Below, one piece after another: positions 1 to 9,615 of a stretch of DNA of 64,000 nucleotides. The notes beneath the pieces are model-generated. The model saw only the letters and a list, made by a program, of their open reading frames with translations, made no database searches and was not told the DNA's origin. Numbering within the stretch: position 1 is the first letter of the stretch; each line of letters opens with the position of its first letter. The DNA lies in NCBI RefSeq assembly GCF_000426725.1, contig NZ_AUFX01000010.1, positions 186,001-250,000 on the forward strand. Direction: 5' to 3'. Source of the DNA: Sporocytophaga myxococcoides DSM 11118 (GTDB lineage: Bacteria > Bacteroidota > Bacteroidia > Cytophagales > Cytophagaceae). The position numbers were made by a program, and so were the translations under genes.

Positions 1-1
1 C

Positions 2-2140
2 TTTTCCATTAGAAAAAGTAGGGAGAATGCAGCATCATTATCAAAGGCTTCATTTAACCTTTCCCTATGTCAGGCATCATTCCGCGGTTTTATTATGAAT
101 GCCTGGACTGATACATCATTTGTACTGACAGGTACAAACAAAGATTTATCTGACTTCAGAGATAATGCAAAGTTATTTAATGAAGACATTTCAATACTAA
201 AGGAAAACCTTAGCGGTAAAGATCTGGACACTTTAAAAAGTATAAAAGTTTCGTTTGATACCCTTACCTCAACCTTTTATAAAATCTCCGAATTGATTAA
301 GGAACGTGGTTTTAAAAATCATGGGCTTGAAGGTAAAATGAGAGAAGCAGCTCATTTCCTTGAAAAAAATCCACACTCCGATAAAAGTCTTGTACTGGGT
401 CTCAGAAAACATGAGAAAGACTTCTTTCTCAGAAAAGATAAGACCTATCTGACAAAATTTGATCAGACTGCTGCAAATCTTGAAAGCCAGCTATTCCTTG
501 TTTCTGATTCTGCAGAAAAAGCATCTCTGATCAACAATTTAAATTCATACAAAAATATATTCGGTGATATTGTATCTATAGAAACCAAAATAGGATTGGA
601 TAGAAACCAGGGATACATAAGCAAAATCAATACATTAACAAGCGAGTCCATTCTTAAGCTTGACATTTTAAGAAATTCATTTGATAAGAAAAGCATCAGT
701 CTTTCAGAAACAACAGTATTTGCAATACTAATCCTTACTTTAGGTTTGATTGCAGTAATATATTTGGCACTTAACAAATTCGTAAAACCTGCATTCGAAC
801 CGATTCAGGAAATACAATTCAGAGCTACTGAAATCAGCGAAGGTAACCTGTCTGTAAGGTTTGACGAATTCAGAAACAACAATGTGCTTAAAGATCTCAT
901 AGCAGGTCTTGAAAAGATCGTAACCCGGTTTAAAACCACGATGGACCAGGTAGAAGCTATAAGTTCCCGTAAAATATTATCAGAACTACCATTATCTTCA
1001 GATAAAGATGAAGTTGGCAAGACTGTCAATCTTATCATTAAGCAACTTAAAAATATTGATGATGATGAGCAGCAAAGAGCATGGCATAATGAAGGGCTAG
1101 CTATGTTTGCCAATCTTCTTAGAATTCATGTAAATGATGCTGATACTCTATTTGATCATTTCCTAAGGGAATTAGTTAAATATATAGATGCCAATCAAGG
1201 AGGTTTATTCATTATAGAAGAAGATGATGACACTACCAACTATATGCTAATGAAAGCCTGCTATGCATATGACAGAAAAAAATTCTTTAACAAAAGAATC
1301 AATCCTGGCGAAGGGCTTGCAGGTGTATGTTGGCAGGAAGGTGAAACAATATACATGTCTGAAATTCCGAGAGATTATATGTATATAACATCTGGAGTTG
1401 GAGGAGCATCTCCATCTAACGTAGTTATCGTGCCTGTAAAATTCAATGATAAAATATTCGGAGTAATTGAATTGGCTTCATTTAAAATAGTTCCAATCCA
1501 CAAAATAAAATTTATTGAAGCCATAGCTGAAAGTTTCGGATCTACTGTTCACAATATGAAGACTGGCAACAGAACCCGTTCATTACTTGAACAGTCTCAA
1601 ATTATGACTGAAGAACTAAGAGCTCAGGAAGAAGAAATGCGTCAGAATATGGAAGAGCTTCAGGCAACACAGGAAGAAATGGAAAGAACTGTTACCTCTC
1701 TGAAATCCATGACAAAAGAACTTGAAGTAAGAGAGAAGATATTCGGATTGACTACTATTCTGTCTGAGTCAGATAAGTATGGGACCATACTTGATATCAA
1801 CACAAAATTCACTGAAGTATCTGGTTATTCAAAGGAAGAACTCATCGGAAAGCCGCACAACATTCTGAGAGATCCTGATATGCCAAAAGAACTCTTTAAA
1901 CTTTTCTGGGATACTATTAAGGCTGGTAATACCTTTAAAGGGATACTGAAAAACAGAGGCAAAGGTGGGATTATTTATTGGGTGAATGCTACAATAGTTC
2001 CGTTAAAAGATGAAAATGGAAATATTGTAAAATACATAGGAGCTCGTTATCACATTGAAGATGAAAACTTTGCAATCCATATGTATAATAAACAGGCAAG
2101 CGCACTGGGGCATCCATTATTTAAAAAACAATCTGAATGA
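2..2140 (+). CDS. HAMP-GAF-PAS sensory protein, 5' end outside window
   Basis: The reading frame is open from base 2, so the ATG at 95 is probably internal and the true start, with a first membrane helix, lies left of the window. Counting from that ATG, residues 1-205 are a helical, probably periplasmic sensor region, 208-232 form a membrane helix, and a HAMP linker follows (about 228-285). A GAF domain spans about 335-500, a glutamate/glutamine-rich coiled coil about 505-555, and a PAS domain about 558-668 that contains GYSKEELIGKPHNILRDPDM. No histidine kinase, methyl-accepting or cyclase domain follows, and the protein ends soon after the PAS. It probably senses a ligand and signals through a partner, perhaps the kinase encoded next at 2339. 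A strong hairpin terminator follows the stop. Confidence 0.8.
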   Translation, partial: FSIRKSRENAASLSKASFNLSLCQASFRGFIMNAWTDTSFVLTGTNKDLSDFRDNAKLFNEDISILKENLSGKDLDTLKSIKVSFDTLTSTFYKISELIKERGFKNHGLEGKMREAAHFLEKNPHSDKSLVLGLRKHEKDFFLRKDKTYLTKFDQTAANLESQLFLVSDSAEKASLINNLNSYKNIFGDIVSIETKIGLDRNQGYISKINTLTSESILKLDILRNSFDKKSISLSETTVFAILILTLGLIAVIYLALNKFVKPAFEPIQEIQFRATEISEGNLSVRFDEFRNNNVLKDLIAGLEKIVTRFKTTMDQVEAISSRKILSELPLSSDKDEVGKTVNLIIKQLKNIDDDEQQRAWHNEGLAMFANLLRIHVNDADTLFDHFLRELVKYIDANQGGLFIIEEDDDTTNYMLMKACYAYDRKKFFNKRINPGEGLAGVCWQEGETIYMSEIPRDYMYITSGVGGASPSNVVIVPVKFNDKIFGVIELASFKIVPIHKIKFIEAIAESFGSTVHNMKTGNRTRSLLEQSQIMTEELRAQEEEMRQNMEELQATQEEMERTVTSLKSMTKELEVREKIFGLTTILSESDKYGTILDINTKFTEVSGYSKEELIGKPHNILRDPDMPKELFKLFWDTIKAGNTFKGILKNRGKGGIIYWVNATIVPLKDENGNIVKYIGARYHIEDENFAIHMYNKQASALGHPLFKKQSE

Positions 2141-2155
2141 TTAAATAAAATTTAA

Positions 2156-2206
2156 TACTCCGGAGTTATTGCAATGTCGCGGTAATTTCGGAGTAGAAAT
2201 TTTTAT
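2156..2206 (+). terminator. Intrinsic terminator with 17-bp stem
   Basis: Arms 2156-2172 and 2179-2195 pair along all 17 positions around a 6-base loop, and GAAATTTTTATC follows. Four pairs are G-U wobbles that only work in plus-strand RNA, so it probably ends the transcript of the preceding sensory gene. Confidence 0.8.
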
Positions 2207-2338
2207 CAAGAAATATTACACAACATAAATCTCCTCTAGTCTCATTATATCTTCACTGCATTTTATCGAAATTTGTTCTTATTTAAGATGTTCCGATTGG
2301 GCCTGTGCTAAAGTGTTTGTATATTTAATAGCCAGGAA

Positions 2339-4393
2339 ATGAAAAACAGGATAATCTTTACATTTATTATAATTTACTTTAGCAGTATAGCCTGTACTGC
2401 TGCTAAGACCCCTTCTTTAAGATTAAATTATATTACAGACGATTCTCTAAAATTTACTTTTTCCTCAGCTTCCAGCCTTTTTATAAAATCACCAGAAAAA
2501 TTCAAGCCCGCTGATAATGCAGTAAATATCAGGCTAAAAGCAAATAAAGTATGGATTATCTTTCCAGCAGAAGATTTACCAGAGAATGGAATTTTACTTG
2601 TAAAAAATTCATTCTTAGACCACATCAAAGCCTATTTTATAAAAGATAATAATCTTATTGAATCAAAGGAATCAGGCAACCTTATGCCTTTCAGCTATAG
2701 AGATCAACCTGTAAACTTTCCCAACTTTTTTATTCCGAAAAACACAGAACTTATCTGCCTTGAAATACAAACTGCGGGGCCGATGAAAGTTCCTGTTCAG
2801 GTGTACTCATCAAAAGAATTTGTTACAAACGTTCAGCAAAACATATCTCTACACTTTCTTTACCTGGGCCTAATCATACTTACAATCACTTTGGCACTTG
2901 CCTCTTATGCCTTTCTGAAAGAAAGCTTATTCCTTCACTATGCACTTTCAATCAGTGCAACAGGGTTTATAACTTTGCTTAATTTTGGTTATGCATTTCA
3001 ATACTTCTGGCCTGAAACGCCTTCTATAAACCAATATGGTTTTATATTCTATCTACTTACAATTTTCAATTTTCTATTCATTGAGAAACTATTGTTCTTA
3101 AAGAAGAATTCTCTCTGGCTCTTCTTCACTTTCAGGATATTTTATGTAGTAAATATAGTTGCATTTGCGCTTAATGCTTTTTTCAACACAGCGTTGATAA
3201 ATGAAATAGTTTTCGCGGTATTCTGCCTCGGTGCTTTGTTGCCGCTATTTGCGGGAGTTTACTTACTGAAAAAATTAAGAAAAATTGAAAAGCATACAAT
3301 AGGATTCTTTTTAACAGGCAGCATATCCTTCTTCATGGGAATACTGGTTTATGTCATTACGATGAATGGATTCATCCCTTTGAATGTTATTACAGACAAC
3401 TCCATACAGATCGGATCTGCTATTGAAATCATCTTTTTTAACCTTGCGATATTAAGCAGACTTAAATTATTTAAACTTGAAAAAGATAGTATCGTAATTG
3501 AACAAAAGCATTTTCTTGAAACAGAAGTAATGTCAAGAACGCTTGAACTGAGAGAAAAGAATATTCTGATAGAGCTTAAAAACAAGGAACTGGAAGAACA
3601 ACAGGAACAGCTCGAAAAAATAGTAGAGAAAAGAACCAGTCAGCTTATAAAACTTAACAAGGACCTTAACGATAGAAACTTCAGGCTTGAACAATTTGCC
3701 AATATTACAGCACACAATCTCCGCGGCCCGATTGCCACTTTGTTAGGGCTATGTGAGTTGTTCAATGAAAGCATCCCGGCAGATCCTCTGAATGCAAAAG
3801 TTATTCATAACATCAAAGAGTCATCAGTAAAGGTTGACGGTATTCTCAAAGATCTCGCATCATTGCTGGATCATCATAGAAATACCGATGCGATGATGGA
3901 AAAAGTCAAGTTTGAAAAAGTTTGTCTTGAAGTTATTGACCTTCTTGAAAATGAAATCAAAACAAGCGGAGCTGTTGTGAATTATGACTTTACCCAAACC
4001 GTTTTCACCCCTGCAATCCCGTCTTACCTGAAGAACATATTCTTTAACCTTATTCTCAATAGTATCAAATATTGCAGAAGGCATTGTATTCCGACTGTCA
4101 ATATTAAATCATATACAGAAGGAGATTATCATTTCATTGAGTTTAGAGATAACGGAATAGGCGTGGATCTGGCGCTATATAAGGAAAAGATTTTTCAACC
4201 TTATCAACGATTTCATCTTGAAATTCCAGGTAAAGGACTAGGCTTGTTTATCACCAAAACTCAGATAGAAAGTATGGGTGGAAAAATATCTATTGAAAGC
4301 GAAATTGGAAAAGGAACTTCCTTTACTGTCGCCCTGCCTGCTTCAATAGATGCAGAATATCAGGAGGAGCTGTCTCTAAAAGAGACCAATTAA
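2339..4393 (+). CDS. 7TMR-DISM-type sensor histidine kinase
   Basis: An N-terminal signal segment (1-20) is followed by an extracytoplasmic beta-rich domain of 7TMR-DISMED2 type (about 25-165), then about seven membrane helices (172-385) and a coiled coil (395-445). The dimerisation helix has the Bacteroidota-style H-box AHNLRGPIATLL, with His459 as the phospho-acceptor. The ATPase domain (about 560-672) shows the N box LILNSIKYC, G1 DNGIGVD and G2 GKGLGLFITK, so it should be catalytically competent. No receiver domain is fused and no response regulator is adjacent. The ligand is unknown; DISM domains are often linked to carbohydrate or small-molecule sensing. It is monocistronic, separated from the upstream gene by a terminator and convergent with the next gene. 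Confidence 0.88.
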   Translation: MKNRIIFTFIIIYFSSIACTAAKTPSLRLNYITDDSLKFTFSSASSLFIKSPEKFKPADNAVNIRLKANKVWIIFPAEDLPENGILLVKNSFLDHIKAYFIKDNNLIESKESGNLMPFSYRDQPVNFPNFFIPKNTELICLEIQTAGPMKVPVQVYSSKEFVTNVQQNISLHFLYLGLIILTITLALASYAFLKESLFLHYALSISATGFITLLNFGYAFQYFWPETPSINQYGFIFYLLTIFNFLFIEKLLFLKKNSLWLFFTFRIFYVVNIVAFALNAFFNTALINEIVFAVFCLGALLPLFAGVYLLKKLRKIEKHTIGFFLTGSISFFMGILVYVITMNGFIPLNVITDNSIQIGSAIEIIFFNLAILSRLKLFKLEKDSIVIEQKHFLETEVMSRTLELREKNILIELKNKELEEQQEQLEKIVEKRTSQLIKLNKDLNDRNFRLEQFANITAHNLRGPIATLLGLCELFNESIPADPLNAKVIHNIKESSVKVDGILKDLASLLDHHRNTDAMMEKVKFEKVCLEVIDLLENEIKTSGAVVNYDFTQTVFTPAIPSYLKNIFFNLILNSIKYCRRHCIPTVNIKSYTEGDYHFIEFRDNGIGVDLALYKEKIFQPYQRFHLEIPGKGLGLFITKTQIESMGGKISIESEIGKGTSFTVALPASIDAEYQEELSLKETN

Positions 4394-4413
4394 AGACAGA
4401 CTCCGGTAAAATT

Positions 4414-5709
4414 CTATTTGTAGCTAATTTTATAAATCGTCCCTTTCACGTCATCAGATATATATAGCGCTCCGTCCGGTCCTTGAGCCACTCCACATGG
4501 TCTGTGCTTAGCGTCCCCAGGTGAATTGACCTCCTCAGTACCAGCAAAATTATCTGCGAATATTTCCCATGTTCCTGCAAGCTTGCCATCTTTAAATGGA
4601 ACAAATGCTACAAAGTAACCTTTTTGTTTTAATGGTGCCCTGTTCCATGAACCATGAAATGCTATAAATGCACCGTTTTTATACTTGGCAGGGAACTGAT
4701 CTCCTGTATAAAATAAAAGTCCATTAGGAGCCAAGTGTCCTGGAAATACTATAGCAGGATCAATTGCATCTTCTCCACTTGTTTTCTTTCCATCTCCTCC
4801 ATACTCAGGTGCAAGTAATTTCTTTTTCTGAAACTGATCATAATAAATATATGGCCAGCCAGCGTTATCGCCTTGATTAATTGCATACATGGTTTCTGCA
4901 GGCAACTCAGCACTTTGTTTTTCATTAAATAGGTTAGGGAAAAGTTGAAACAACTGATCTCTGCCATGCTGCATAACAAACAATTGATTGTTCTGATTAT
5001 TCCAATCAAGGCCGACAACATTCCTTAACCCAGTTGCATAACGAACACCTTCCGCATAACTCTGATTAGCCTTATCTGCTTTAAACTGCCATATACCACC
5101 AGCAGAATCAAGGATCGGACAAGGATTCATCCCTGGAGAGCCATTGACTCTATCCTTCTCTTGACAAGCATTAGAAGGTGCTCCTATGTTAACATAAATA
5201 TTGCCGTTATTATCAAGCGTTATAGATTTGGACTCGTGCTGTCTTCTGGCAACCAGACCTTTTACAATTATCTCAGGGCTTTTCTGGTTGCTAACCTCTC
5301 CTTTTTCATTAAGCTTATACCTGTAAACTTCACTATTGGAAGAAGCATACAGGTAATCACCTTTGATTGCAATACCTGTACCTTTATAATCGCCAAAACC
5401 TGAAATTTTATCTGCTTTTCCGTCATTGTTTTTATCTTCAAGATATAACACTGCACCTTTGTCTGAAGGCCTGTCAAGTTTCACATAAACATTCCCTTGT
5501 TTGGACACGGCAATATGTCTGGATTTCCCGAGATTGTCAGCGACGATTGTTCCTTTGAAACCCTGTGGCAGGTTCAATCCTGTTTTGCCAGGGTCATCGA
5601 TAAGTTTGGTCACAACAAACCCATTGGCAGAGTCAGGATTAAAAGACTGAGCATTACATTCCACCTTAAAATATAGGAAAACTAGTACTATCAAAATAAC
5701 CTTTTGCAT
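4414..5709 (-). CDS. PQQ-dependent sugar/L-sorbosone dehydrogenase-like beta-propeller
   Basis: A signal peptide (1-20, ending CNA) precedes a 410-residue beta-propeller of the glucose/sorbosone dehydrogenase family. Typical family strings are visible: NNQLFVMQHGRDQLFQLFP, FIAFHGSWNRAPLKQKGYF and the C-terminal CGVAQGPDGALYISDD. Members are exported and bind PQQ to oxidise aldoses or sorbosone, but many Bacteroidota homologues have untested substrates. No haem-binding CxxCH is present and no PQQ synthesis gene lies nearby, so cofactor would have to come from elsewhere. It is transcribed alone, convergent with the upstream histidine kinase. Confidence 0.8.
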   Translation of the reverse strand: MQKVILIVLVFLYFKVECNAQSFNPDSANGFVVTKLIDDPGKTGLNLPQGFKGTIVADNLGKSRHIAVSKQGNVYVKLDRPSDKGAVLYLEDKNNDGKADKISGFGDYKGTGIAIKGDYLYASSNSEVYRYKLNEKGEVSNQKSPEIIVKGLVARRQHESKSITLDNNGNIYVNIGAPSNACQEKDRVNGSPGMNPCPILDSAGGIWQFKADKANQSYAEGVRYATGLRNVVGLDWNNQNNQLFVMQHGRDQLFQLFPNLFNEKQSAELPAETMYAINQGDNAGWPYIYYDQFQKKKLLAPEYGGDGKKTSGEDAIDPAIVFPGHLAPNGLLFYTGDQFPAKYKNGAFIAFHGSWNRAPLKQKGYFVAFVPFKDGKLAGTWEIFADNFAGTEEVNSPGDAKHRPCGVAQGPDGALYISDDVKGTIYKISYK

Positions 5710-5800
5710 GGTCTTTAATTTATATAATGTTATTAATTAATAATTCTTATTTAACAAGATAGCCATAACACTCAATCACAGATTAGCTTGAATAAAACTT

Positions 5801-5998
5801 TTATATTGCCACTATTTTTTGCACCCTCCCTATTTGTCCATTTTCAAGACGAACCTTTATACACCGATGATGCTTAGGTGCACTTGTCAGTATATTTTTC
5901 ACTACTCCCCTGGTTAAAATACCCGTCTTTTGATCTTTCTTCAAAACTATATCTACCAAAATTCCAGGTTTAATATTGGTCCTGATTTGATTTACCAT
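5801..5998 (-). CDS. YwbE-like (DUF2196) protein
   Basis: This 65-residue protein matches the YwbE/DUF2196 family along its full length. Hallmarks are IKPGILVDIVLKKDQKTG, LTRGVVKNILT and KVRLENGQIGRVQKI. The fold is probably a small beta barrel that may bind nucleic acid, but the family function is unknown. It is divergent from adenine deaminase across a 152-bp region. Confidence 0.85.
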   Translation of the reverse strand: MVNQIRTNIKPGILVDIVLKKDQKTGILTRGVVKNILTSAPKHHRCIKVRLENGQIGRVQKIVAI

Positions 5999-6051
5999 TA
6001 TATGAAAATTTTCTTTCTAAAATAAAAGATCTGAAAATGTTATGAAAATTA

Positions 6052-6072
6052 AATATGATCATAAATCATATT
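6052..6072. promoter_or_regulatory. Inverted repeat in ade/ywbE divergent region
   Basis: AATATGAT and ATCATATT form perfect 8-bp arms around a 5-base spacer. The site lies about 80 bp before the ade start and 54 bp before the YwbE-like start, where a regulator could act on both. AT-rich sequence makes chance repeats common, so this is tentative. Confidence 0.35.
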
Positions 6073-6150
6073 ATAATTTTCAAAATAGATTAAATATATT
6101 GTGGGACAGTTCCATACAAGGATTAAATTCTTTTCAAAACCAAGTACAAA

Positions 6151-7770
6151 ATGAGTTCTAAGACAATTACCGGCAACATCATTGACATTGAAGGCGGACG
6201 TGTTTATAAAGGCTTTATTAAGATATCAGAAGGGCGCATTGAGAATATAGGAGAATCGACTGAAGTTGTTGATAGCGTTTATATTCTTCCAGGTTTTGTT
6301 GATGCCCATGTTCATATAGAAAGCTCAATGCTGGTTCCATCTGAATTTGCAAGGCTTGCAGTGTTGCATGGTACAGTAGCTACAGTGTCCGATCCACACG
6401 AAATCGCCAATGTGTGCGGTATGGAAGGAGTTGAATTTATGGTGAATAATGGAAAACAAGTTCCCTTTAAATTTAATTTCGGTGCCCCTTCCTGTGTTCC
6501 TGCAACTACCTTTGAAACCGCAGGAGATGAAATCTCTGCAAAAGATATTGAAACACTTTTAAAAAAGCCTGAAATAAAATATCTGGCAGAGATGATGAAC
6601 TGGCCTGGTGTACTATTTAATGATCCTGTTGTATATGAGAAAATCAATATTGCTAAAAAACTAGGAAAAGTTATAGACGGTCATGCTCCCGGACTTAAAG
6701 GAGAACAGGCAAAACAATACATAGCAGCAGGCATTTCTACAGACCACGAATGCTTTACAGCGGAAGAAGCTTTGGAAAAACTTAAGTATGGAATGAAAAT
6801 ACTTATAAGAGAAGGAAGTGCTGCCAAAAACTTTGAAGCTCTAATTGATCTTTTAAATGAGCATGAAGATTCTATAATGTTTTGTTCTGATGATAAACAT
6901 CCGGACAACCTTGTAATTGGCCATATTGATGAGCTTGTAAAAAGAGCGCTCAGCAAAGGAATTGATCTCTATAAAGTTTTGAAAGCTGCCTGCATCAATC
7001 CGGTGAAGCACTATAAACTTGAAGTTGGCCTTTTGAAAACCGGAGATCCGGCAGACTTTATCATTATTGATAATCTTAAAGATTTTAATATTCTTAAAAC
7101 CTTTATAAATGGTGAACTTGTAGCTGAAAATAAAAAGAGCTTCATAAAACAAATTCCTGTAACACCTATCAATAGGTTTAATACATCATTGAAGAAGGTT
7201 TCTGATTTTAAATTAGCATCTTCCACAGGAAAAACGAGAGTTATAGAAGCACTGGATGGCCAATTGATCACCCGATCCATTGAAATTGATCTGCCACTTG
7301 AAAATGGTTATGTGCAATCCACGCCAGAGAAAGACATATTAAAAATCACTGTTGTAAACAGATACAAAGAAGCAATTCCGGCAAAGGCATTCATCAAAGG
7401 ATTCGGTTTAAAACAGGGAGCACTTGCTTCATCCATTGCTCACGATTCTCATAATATAGTGGCAGTTGGAGTGAATGACGAAGAAATTACAAAAGCGGTA
7501 AACGAAGTTATCAAGAACCAGGGTGGCATCTCTGCTGTATATGATGGAAAATTATACTCACTACCTCTCCCTGTCGGTGGTTTAATGTCTGCTGAAGATG
7601 GTTATGTCGTAGCAGACAAATACACAGAGCTAGACAAAATTTCCAAAGAAATGGGGAGTACACTTACTTCACCGTATATGACATTGTCCTTTATGGCTTT
7701 ATTGGTGATACCATCTCTTAAACTCAGCGATCTTGGGCTATTTGATGGTGATAAGTTTGAGTTTGTTTAA
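6151..7770 (+). CDS. ade: Adenine deaminase
   Basis: This 539-residue amidohydrolase converts adenine to hypoxanthine and ammonia in purine salvage, in the cytoplasm. The metal-binding start of the barrel is seen in [14 protein letters not shown] (about 48-61), followed by [25 protein letters not shown] and [19 protein letters not shown] carries a further catalytic aspartate. The C-terminal adenine-deaminase domain includes [15 protein letters not shown] and LPVGGLMS. Length and order match the bacterial Ade family. It is a single-gene unit with an inverted repeat upstream. Confidence 0.93.
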   Translation: MSSKTITGNIIDIEGGRVYKGFIKISEGRIENIGESTEVVDSVYILPGFVDAHVHIESSMLVPSEFARLAVLHGTVATVSDPHEIANVCGMEGVEFMVNNGKQVPFKFNFGAPSCVPATTFETAGDEISAKDIETLLKKPEIKYLAEMMNWPGVLFNDPVVYEKINIAKKLGKVIDGHAPGLKGEQAKQYIAAGISTDHECFTAEEALEKLKYGMKILIREGSAAKNFEALIDLLNEHEDSIMFCSDDKHPDNLVIGHIDELVKRALSKGIDLYKVLKAACINPVKHYKLEVGLLKTGDPADFIIIDNLKDFNILKTFINGELVAENKKSFIKQIPVTPINRFNTSLKKVSDFKLASSTGKTRVIEALDGQLITRSIEIDLPLENGYVQSTPEKDILKITVVNRYKEAIPAKAFIKGFGLKQGALASSIAHDSHNIVAVGVNDEEITKAVNEVIKNQGGISAVYDGKLYSLPLPVGGLMSAEDGYVVADKYTELDKISKEMGSTLTSPYMTLSFMALLVIPSLKLSDLGLFDGDKFEFV

Positions 7771-7827
7771 TAAGTTGAAAGTTAAAAGTTAAGCATTTGA
7801 TTAGGCTTTATAAATTATTCTGTGTGC

Positions 7828-7856
7828 CTCTGTGTAATAGATTAAATTATACAGAG
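7828..7856 (+). terminator. Hairpin between ade and radical SAM gene
   Basis: CTCTGTGTAAT (7828-7838) pairs with ATTATACAGAG (7846-7856), with one G-U wobble in plus-strand RNA. There is no following T-run, so it may be a 3'-end stabiliser rather than a classic terminator. Confidence 0.4.
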
Positions 7857-7898
7857 ATTATTGGGATTAAGTATCCCTATTCTGCAAAATTTTTAATT

Positions 7899-8792
7899 TC
7901 AAATATCTACAATCCTGTCTTTAATTCCATATTCTCTGCTTAGCTCATTCATCTTCTCATAAAATGCTTTTCTATAATAATAAGGAAGCTCACTGGAGTT
8001 TTTAAAAAGCTTCTCATACTTTTCCTGCAACTCCGGAAATTGTTTTTTAATAGCGTTTAAAACAAGAGTTTTACTATCTCCTCTATCATCTCCCCAAAGA
8101 GTAATCGTCGCCGGCATGACATAGTCTGCACTTAAGTCTCTAAATGTTTTGAAAAAAAGATGGAGATTTTCTGATGTATCAGAAATATAGGGTATCAAAG
8201 GCATTAAGCTGATACCCGATAAAAAACCATTGTCCTTAATCGTCTTAAATGCTTCCAGTCTTTGGGATGGCAATGTGGCTCCAGGTTCAAAAATCTTTGC
8301 AATCTGATCATTCAATGTTGAAAAGGAAAACGAGATGATCGTCCCTCTATCTAATTTTGTACTAAGATCTGAAGGTAGAATGGCTGTTTTGTCTATTTCA
8401 TGTAAGATATCTAAATCACGAACTACTAAATCTGATTTGGTAATGATGTGTACAGGAAATTTATAATATGCAATAAGCTCCAGCGCCTGAAGAGTAAGGC
8501 GATACTGCTCTTCAAGCTTTAAATACGGATCGGTTGCTGAAGAGACCACAATGATACCATATTGATTTTTTTTCGCTTTTAGATGAAGTTGTTTTTCAAG
8601 AAGCTCAATGCCATTTATCTTGGCTGAAATGCTGTCTTCCAGATTTTCACCATACTTGCTTCCTCTGATATAGCAGTACAAACAATTGAAGGAACAACTA
8701 CTGTAGAGATTTAGAGTATAGTCATCAAGAAACCAGGGATCACGTCTCTTGGTTTTATTTAATATAGTCTTAACTTCTATTTCCTTTGGCAT
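7899..8792 (-). CDS. SPL-family radical SAM protein
   Basis: The protein has the radical SAM cluster motif CSFNCLYC (Cys33, Cys37, Cys40 counted from the ATG at 8792) within YTLNLYSSCSFNCLYCYIRG, as in the spore photoproduct lyase-like (SPL/Rv2578c) family. SSATDPYLKLEEQYRLT and HIITKSD are also typical. The family cleaves SAM with a 4Fe-4S cluster; true SplB repairs thymine dimers, but most relatives are uncharacterised. The longer frame starts at a TTG at 8813; the ATG at 8792 is preferred and still overlaps the end of the AlkD-like gene by 23 bp. The tight overlap with a DNA-glycosylase-like gene suggests a repair role. Confidence 0.8.
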   Translation of the reverse strand: MPKEIEVKTILNKTKRRDPWFLDDYTLNLYSSCSFNCLYCYIRGSKYGENLEDSISAKINGIELLEKQLHLKAKKNQYGIIVVSSATDPYLKLEEQYRLTLQALELIAYYKFPVHIITKSDLVVRDLDILHEIDKTAILPSDLSTKLDRGTIISFSFSTLNDQIAKIFEPGATLPSQRLEAFKTIKDNGFLSGISLMPLIPYISDTSENLHLFFKTFRDLSADYVMPATITLWGDDRGDSKTLVLNAIKKQFPELQEKYEKLFKNSSELPYYYRKAFYEKMNELSREYGIKDRIVDI

Positions 8793-9498
8793 ATAAGTTT
8801 CTATCAAGACCAATCTTTAGTTTCGTTCTGAACCAGGCCCCCGTCTTTTCAGGGTCATCAATAAGATCTCTATACTTCTTTATTATCTCCGGATAAAACT
8901 TAGCTGTCGTTTTTGCAGCCCATCCGATACCTCTTTTTATCTCACCATCCTTTGCATTAGCGAGACTTAGAAGAAGTTTAAATAGTCCTTCTGTCTCTTT
9001 TAAAGGAAGACCCTTTTTAATAGCAAAGTGTGCTCCAGGACCAATGGATCTTACAACAAAGGGACTTGCATTATTTGATAATTGATAAAGAAAATTTAGT
9101 GCTTCAGTATTATAGCGAAGCAATGCAACGCCAAATACACGTTCTCCGATGATATCTGTCACATACCATTCCTCACCTTGCTCTATATAATCTGCTGCTT
9201 TCTCCATTGATTGAGTAAAATATACAGAAAGCCTCCTTTGCAGAATAATACCAATCAATACATTTCCTCCTATCGTTTTGAGTTTTGCAATGCCAGAGCA
9301 AAACTCAATATGATCTTTTTCATCAAGTCTTTTGAATATTTCCGTAGCACAATATTCAAGCAATGGAAATTTAATTTTAGCAAGTAATAATCGATGATGA
9401 ACTTCTGATAAAAACTCATTAAAACCTTTAGCATCCAGTGCTTCAAAGCAATGTTGAAGTTCATTATTAAGGTCGCCTTTTTGGGTTATTGATTTCAT
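8770..9498 (-). CDS. AlkD-like DNA alkylation repair protein (HEAT repeats)
   Basis: This 242-residue all-helical protein resembles the DNA alkylation repair (AlkD/AlkC-like) HEAT-repeat family. Recognisable stretches are WYVTDIIGERVFGVALLRYN, SPFVVRSIGPGAHFAIKKGL and EIKRGIGWAAKTTAKFYPE. AlkD proteins excise bulky or positively charged alkyl purines by wrapping the DNA with HEAT repeats. The gene overlaps the following radical SAM gene, so the two are almost certainly cotranscribed and perhaps translationally coupled. Catalytic residues were not mapped with confidence. Confidence 0.75.
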   Translation of the reverse strand: MKSITQKGDLNNELQHCFEALDAKGFNEFLSEVHHRLLLAKIKFPLLEYCATEIFKRLDEKDHIEFCSGIAKLKTIGGNVLIGIILQRRLSVYFTQSMEKAADYIEQGEEWYVTDIIGERVFGVALLRYNTEALNFLYQLSNNASPFVVRSIGPGAHFAIKKGLPLKETEGLFKLLLSLANAKDGEIKRGIGWAAKTTAKFYPEIIKKYRDLIDDPEKTGAWFRTKLKIGLDRNLYAKGNRS

Positions 9499-9615
9499 TG
9501 GATGAACAATTAAGAAGGGATATATTGAAAGGCCTAAGCTTCTTGAATTCTGTCCTTTTTTATTAATAATAATTCTTTGGAGAATTTAGTTTGTTATTCT
9601 ATTTCAACTAGATAG

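Noticed and set aside
8793-8813. TTG start of the radical SAM gene
   Set aside because: ATG at 8792 gives the usual start and a smaller overlap with the AlkD-like gene.
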